Positions 61,670 through 64,000 of a stretch of 64,000 nucleotides of DNA are shown here, one piece after another. A program made the translations under genes and the position numbers. Each line of letters begins with the position of its first letter. The first letter of the stretch is position 1. The notes beneath the pieces are model-generated. The model did no database searches. It was not told where the DNA came from and saw only the letters and a program-made list of their open reading frames with translations. Origin of the DNA: Kocuria soli (GTDB taxonomy: Bacteria; Actinomycetota; Actinomycetes; Actinomycetales; Micrococcaceae); assembly GCF_003797835.1 (NCBI RefSeq), contig NZ_RKMF01000009.1, positions 62,001 through 126,000 of the forward strand. The letters run 5' to 3'.

Positions 61670-62098
61670 TCAGCTCTGCGGGACCTGCTGTTCGTGTCCC
61701 GCGCTGCGAAGGGCCTGGCGGATGCGCTCCGCGGACTGCTCCATGAGTTCCGGATCAGGGTTCTGATCGACGTTGGCGAAGTCGAACTCCTCGATGGAGT
61801 TCGTGGGCCACACGTGGATGTGGCAGTGCGGGACCTCGAAGCCCTGGATCATCTGCCCCACCCGCTTGGGCGACCAGACCTGGTCCTGCGCCTGTCCGAT
61901 GACCTGGGAGACCTTCATGAGATGCGCGGCCAGCTCGGGCTCCAGGTCCAGCCAGTGATCGACCTCTTCGCGCGGGACCACCAACGTGTGTCCCTGGGCC
62001 AGCGGTGCGATCGACAGGAACGCCACGCAGCGTTCGTCCTGCCAGACGAACCGGCCCGGGATCTCGCCGTCGATGATCTTGGTGAAGATGGTGCTCAT
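61670..62098 (-). CDS. HIT-family protein (histidine triad nucleotide hydrolase/transferase)
   Basis: 142 residues. The catalytic histidine triad is HCHIHVWP, histidines at 91, 93, 95; the N-terminus MSTIFTKIIDGEIPGRF and the segment GHTLVVPREEV are typical of Hint/HIT hydrolases acting on AMP-linked or dinucleoside substrates. ATG at 62098 has GAGGAGA 5 nt before. A 15-bp tandem duplication follows upstream. The partner or substrate is not shown by context. Confidence 0.95.
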   Translation of the reverse strand: MSTIFTKIIDGEIPGRFVWQDERCVAFLSIAPLAQGHTLVVPREEVDHWLDLEPELAAHLMKVSQVIGQAQDQVWSPKRVGQMIQGFEVPHCHIHVWPTNSIEEFDFANVDQNPDPELMEQSAERIRQALRSAGHEQQVPQS

Positions 62099-62110
62099 GA
62101 GTCTCTCCTC

Positions 62111-62140
62111 GGGTTGACGCTCGGCGGGTTGACGCGCGGC
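62111..62140. repeat. Tandem 15-bp duplication upstream of the HIT gene
   Basis: GGGTTGACGCTCGGC (62111-62125) and GGGTTGACGCGCGGC (62126-62140) differ at one position. It begins about 13 bp before the HIT-gene ATG on the minus strand. Confidence 0.7.
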
Positions 62141-62167
62141 GGGGCTGCGGGGCACTGCGGACCTGGG

Positions 62168-62842
62168 TCAGACCTGGACCGTGGTCCCGGTCGCCAGGTG
62201 GGTGTAGCGCGTGCCGTACTTGGCGGCGAAGGCGGTGACCTGCTTCTCCACGATGCCGAACCCGTTGTCGGACAGCAGCGCGTCGTGGATCTGGTAGGCC
62301 TGCTCCGCACCCACGGCGATGATGAAGTCGATCACCTCCGCCATCTTGGACCACGGTGCGTGCAACGGCACCAGGGCCGTGCTGGGTTCGATGTCGTGCG
62401 GGACCACCAGGCTGTCGCCCGGGTGGTAGAGCCGGTCGTTGAGCAGGTAACCCACGTTGTCCACGGTGCGGATCAACGGGTGGATCAGGGCATGCTGGCC
62501 GCCGAAAGTGTTGACCTTGACCCCGCCCAGCTGCAGTTCGGTCTCGGCGTCGACGTCGTGGATCCGTTTGTTGCCGGAGGGGTCGGCAGCCGCCTCCCCC
62601 AACGTCTCCCGCAGGTCCGCGGCAACGGATCCCGGCGCCCAGACGTGGACGTCGCGGTCCTGCCGGAGCCGCTCGGGAACCCGCTCGGGATCCAGATGAT
62701 CGGGGTGCGTGTGGGTGATGAGCACGTGGTCGGCACCGGTCATGGCGTCCTCGACCTCGGAGAAGTTCCCCGGGTCGATCACCAGCGTGGTGTCGCCCTC
62801 CTGGATGCGCACACACGAGTGGGTGAACTTGGTCAGTTCCAT
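62168..62842 (-). CDS. Metallo-beta-lactamase-fold hydrolase
   Basis: 224 residues. The zinc motif HTHPDHLDP is at about 44-52; LVIDPG and HSCVRI precede it, and the later HALIHPL, YHPGDSL and HAPWSKMAEV could complete the site. It resembles UlaG-like hydrolases; the substrate is unknown. ATG at 62842 has AGGAGGT 4 nt before. Divergent from the Fur/Zur gene across a 159-bp region. Confidence 0.9.
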   Translation of the reverse strand: MELTKFTHSCVRIQEGDTTLVIDPGNFSEVEDAMTGADHVLITHTHPDHLDPERVPERLRQDRDVHVWAPGSVAADLRETLGEAAADPSGNKRIHDVDAETELQLGGVKVNTFGGQHALIHPLIRTVDNVGYLLNDRLYHPGDSLVVPHDIEPSTALVPLHAPWSKMAEVIDFIIAVGAEQAYQIHDALLSDNGFGIVEKQVTAFAAKYGTRYTHLATGTTVQV

Positions 62843-63001
62843 GGCGACCTCCTGCACAGGTCTGGGCTCCGGTTGGTCCGCCACTAGCCTAGCGAGCGTC
62901 GCACGCGCCCCCCCAGCGCGACCGTCGCGTCGCCGGATACCCTGGAGGAACCCCCAGCGCCGTATCGGCCCGCAGGATCCAGCGTCTTCAGGAGAGAATT
63001 C

Positions 63002-63478
63002 GTGAGTTCGGCAGACTCCGCACCACCCCCCACGGGGCAGGCAGAGCCCACCACCGGTCAGGCCCGCAACACCAAGCAGCGCCGCGCCGTGCGCGCCGCC
63101 CTGAACTCCCGCACGGATTTCATCTCGACCCAGGAGTTGCACAGCCGTCTCCGCGACCGCGGCGAGCGCGTCTCCCTGGCCACCACCTACCGCGTGCTCC
63201 AGTCCCTTGCGGAAGCCGGGGAGGTGGACGTCCTCCGCAACGACGACGGCGAGGCGATCTACCGTCGCTGCGAAGCAAAACACCACCACCACCATCTGGT
63301 CTGCCGCGCGTGCGGAGCGACCGTGGAGCTGGAAGCTCCGGCCGTGGAGGCCTGGGCGGAACGCACGGCCAGTGCGCACGGTTACACGGACCTGGACCAC
63401 ACGATCGAGATCGTCGGTCTGTGCCGGCAGTGCCGCGCGGACACCGGTCGCACGGCCAACTCGGACGACCGAGGGTGA
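63002..63478 (+). CDS. Fur-family metalloregulator (Zur-like)
   Basis: 158 residues. A winged-helix DNA-binding N-terminus (QRRAVRAALNSRTDFISTQ, TTYRVLQSL) leads into a dimerisation part with the histidine cluster KHHHHHLVCRACG and a second CxxC, LCRQC. The two CxxC pairs and histidines are typical of Zur or Fur; I favour Zur but cannot prove the metal. GTG at 63002 with AGGAGAG 5 nt before. The stop overlaps the next start (GTGA). Confidence 0.9.
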   Translation: MSSADSAPPPTGQAEPTTGQARNTKQRRAVRAALNSRTDFISTQELHSRLRDRGERVSLATTYRVLQSLAEAGEVDVLRNDDGEAIYRRCEAKHHHHHLVCRACGATVELEAPAVEAWAERTASAHGYTDLDHTIEIVGLCRQCRADTGRTANSDDRG

Positions 63479-64000
63479 GTCGGCCCGTGAACACGGTGCA
63501 GGCCTCCGGACCCGTCGACGCGCGGCTGATTGTGCTGGTCGGAGATCTCACGGCCAAGAACGGTCGGATTGCTCGCGCCGCCGGCACAGCGGCGGCCGTG
63601 TTCCGGGCCAACGGGTACAGCACCCAGATCCTCGGCACGCAGCCACCCGAGGGTGAGCCCGGGACCATGGCCACCTGGAGCGCTTCCCTGCAGCACGCCT
63701 TGACCGACCTGGCGGAGGCGCCGTGCGCCGTCGTGGCCGTGGGTGGAGACGGCATGGCCCACCTGGTGCTCAACGTGCTGCTCGACCACGCCGCCGAGCG
63801 AGGTACGAGAATCCCCTTCGGGCTGGTTCCGTGCGGTTCCGGCAATGATCTTGCGCGGCACTGGGGTACTCCTCACGACGACCCCGAGGCCGCGGCCGGG
63901 CGCATCCTCAGACGTCTGGACCTCGGGCCCATACCCATGGATCTGGGACGGGTCCGCTTCGACGACGGATCGACGGCCTGGTTCGCCACCGCCCTGTGCG
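63475..64000 (+). CDS. Diacylglycerol-kinase-family protein (partial, 3' end outside window)
   Basis: At least 175 residues of the DAGK catalytic family. The ATP loop appears as VAVGGDGMAHLV (GGDGM where GGDGT is usual) and the second motif as LVPCGSGNDLARHWG. It probably phosphorylates a lipid such as diacylglycerol, or a sphingosine-like substrate. The GTG at 63475 overlaps the Fur-family stop (GTGA); a second GTG at 63487 is possible. The C-terminus is beyond the window. Confidence 0.88.
   Translation, partial: MSRPVNTVQASGPVDARLIVLVGDLTAKNGRIARAAGTAAAVFRANGYSTQILGTQPPEGEPGTMATWSASLQHALTDLAEAPCAVVAVGGDGMAHLVLNVLLDHAAERGTRIPFGLVPCGSGNDLARHWGTPHDDPEAAAGRILRRLDLGPIPMDLGRVRFDDGSTAWFATALC

Overview
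The window is about 64 kb of GC-rich DNA with very compact coding: most neighbouring genes overlap by an ATGA, GTGA or TTGA start/stop, and GTG and TTG starts are common. Gene content and order (prfA-prmC-threonylcarbamoyl-AMP synthase beside wecA-atpI-atpB; a long-linker Rho; hom-thrC-thrB; argS-lysA; a fused RmlC-RmlD; many twin-arginine-type signals) point to an actinobacterium, most likely of the Micrococcaceae (Kocuria, Micrococcus or Arthrobacter type). I cannot name the species from sequence alone.

Layout. (1) 1-8.7 kb, minus strand: F-type ATP synthase operon, atpI, a second small membrane gene, atpB, E, F, H, A, G and the start of atpD (cut by the left edge). It is translationally coupled upstream to a WecA-type lipid-carrier phosphosugar transferase and a membrane-bound FlaA1/PglF-type nucleotide-sugar dehydratase. 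(2) 10.8-13.9 kb: a double GT2 glycosyltransferase and a divergent NAD-dependent epimerase-like gene, which look inserted between the usual neighbours. (3) 13.9-27.0 kb: housekeeping block with threonylcarbamoyl-AMP synthase (long acidic tail), prmC, prfA, rho, thrB, thrC, hom, lysA, argS and tRNA-Arg(CCG). (4) 27.1-57.2 kb: a 30-kb surface-polysaccharide locus. It holds dTDP-rhamnose genes (rmlA, rmlB, fused rmlC-rmlD), an ABC flippase-like transporter, ten or so glycosyltransferases, a polymerase/ligase, nonulosonate (sialic-acid type) genes neuA and neuB, a BY-kinase with chain-length domain, a low-molecular-weight phosphatase, a VanZ protein, a MauE-thioredoxin fusion and a WbaP-type initiating transferase. 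(5) 57.2-64 kb: hrpA, a HIT protein, a metallo-beta-lactamase-fold hydrolase, a Fur/Zur regulator and the start of a diacylglycerol-kinase-family gene.

How it works together. WbaP/WecA-type enzymes load the first sugar on undecaprenyl phosphate, the glycosyltransferases extend it with rhamnose and perhaps a nonulosonic acid, the ABC protein may flip it, the polymerase joins repeats, and the BY-kinase/phosphatase pair tunes length. Embedded in this locus is an unusual set that a polysaccharide pathway does not explain: a PqqD-like peptide-binding protein, a PF14907-type nucleotidyltransferase, a 102-residue acidic peptide, and two secreted proteins sharing one twin-arginine-type N-terminal signature. 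This is my best candidate for an undescribed system, perhaps peptide tailoring or a glycan-linked exported protein.

All calls are from reading the sequence; no database searches were run.
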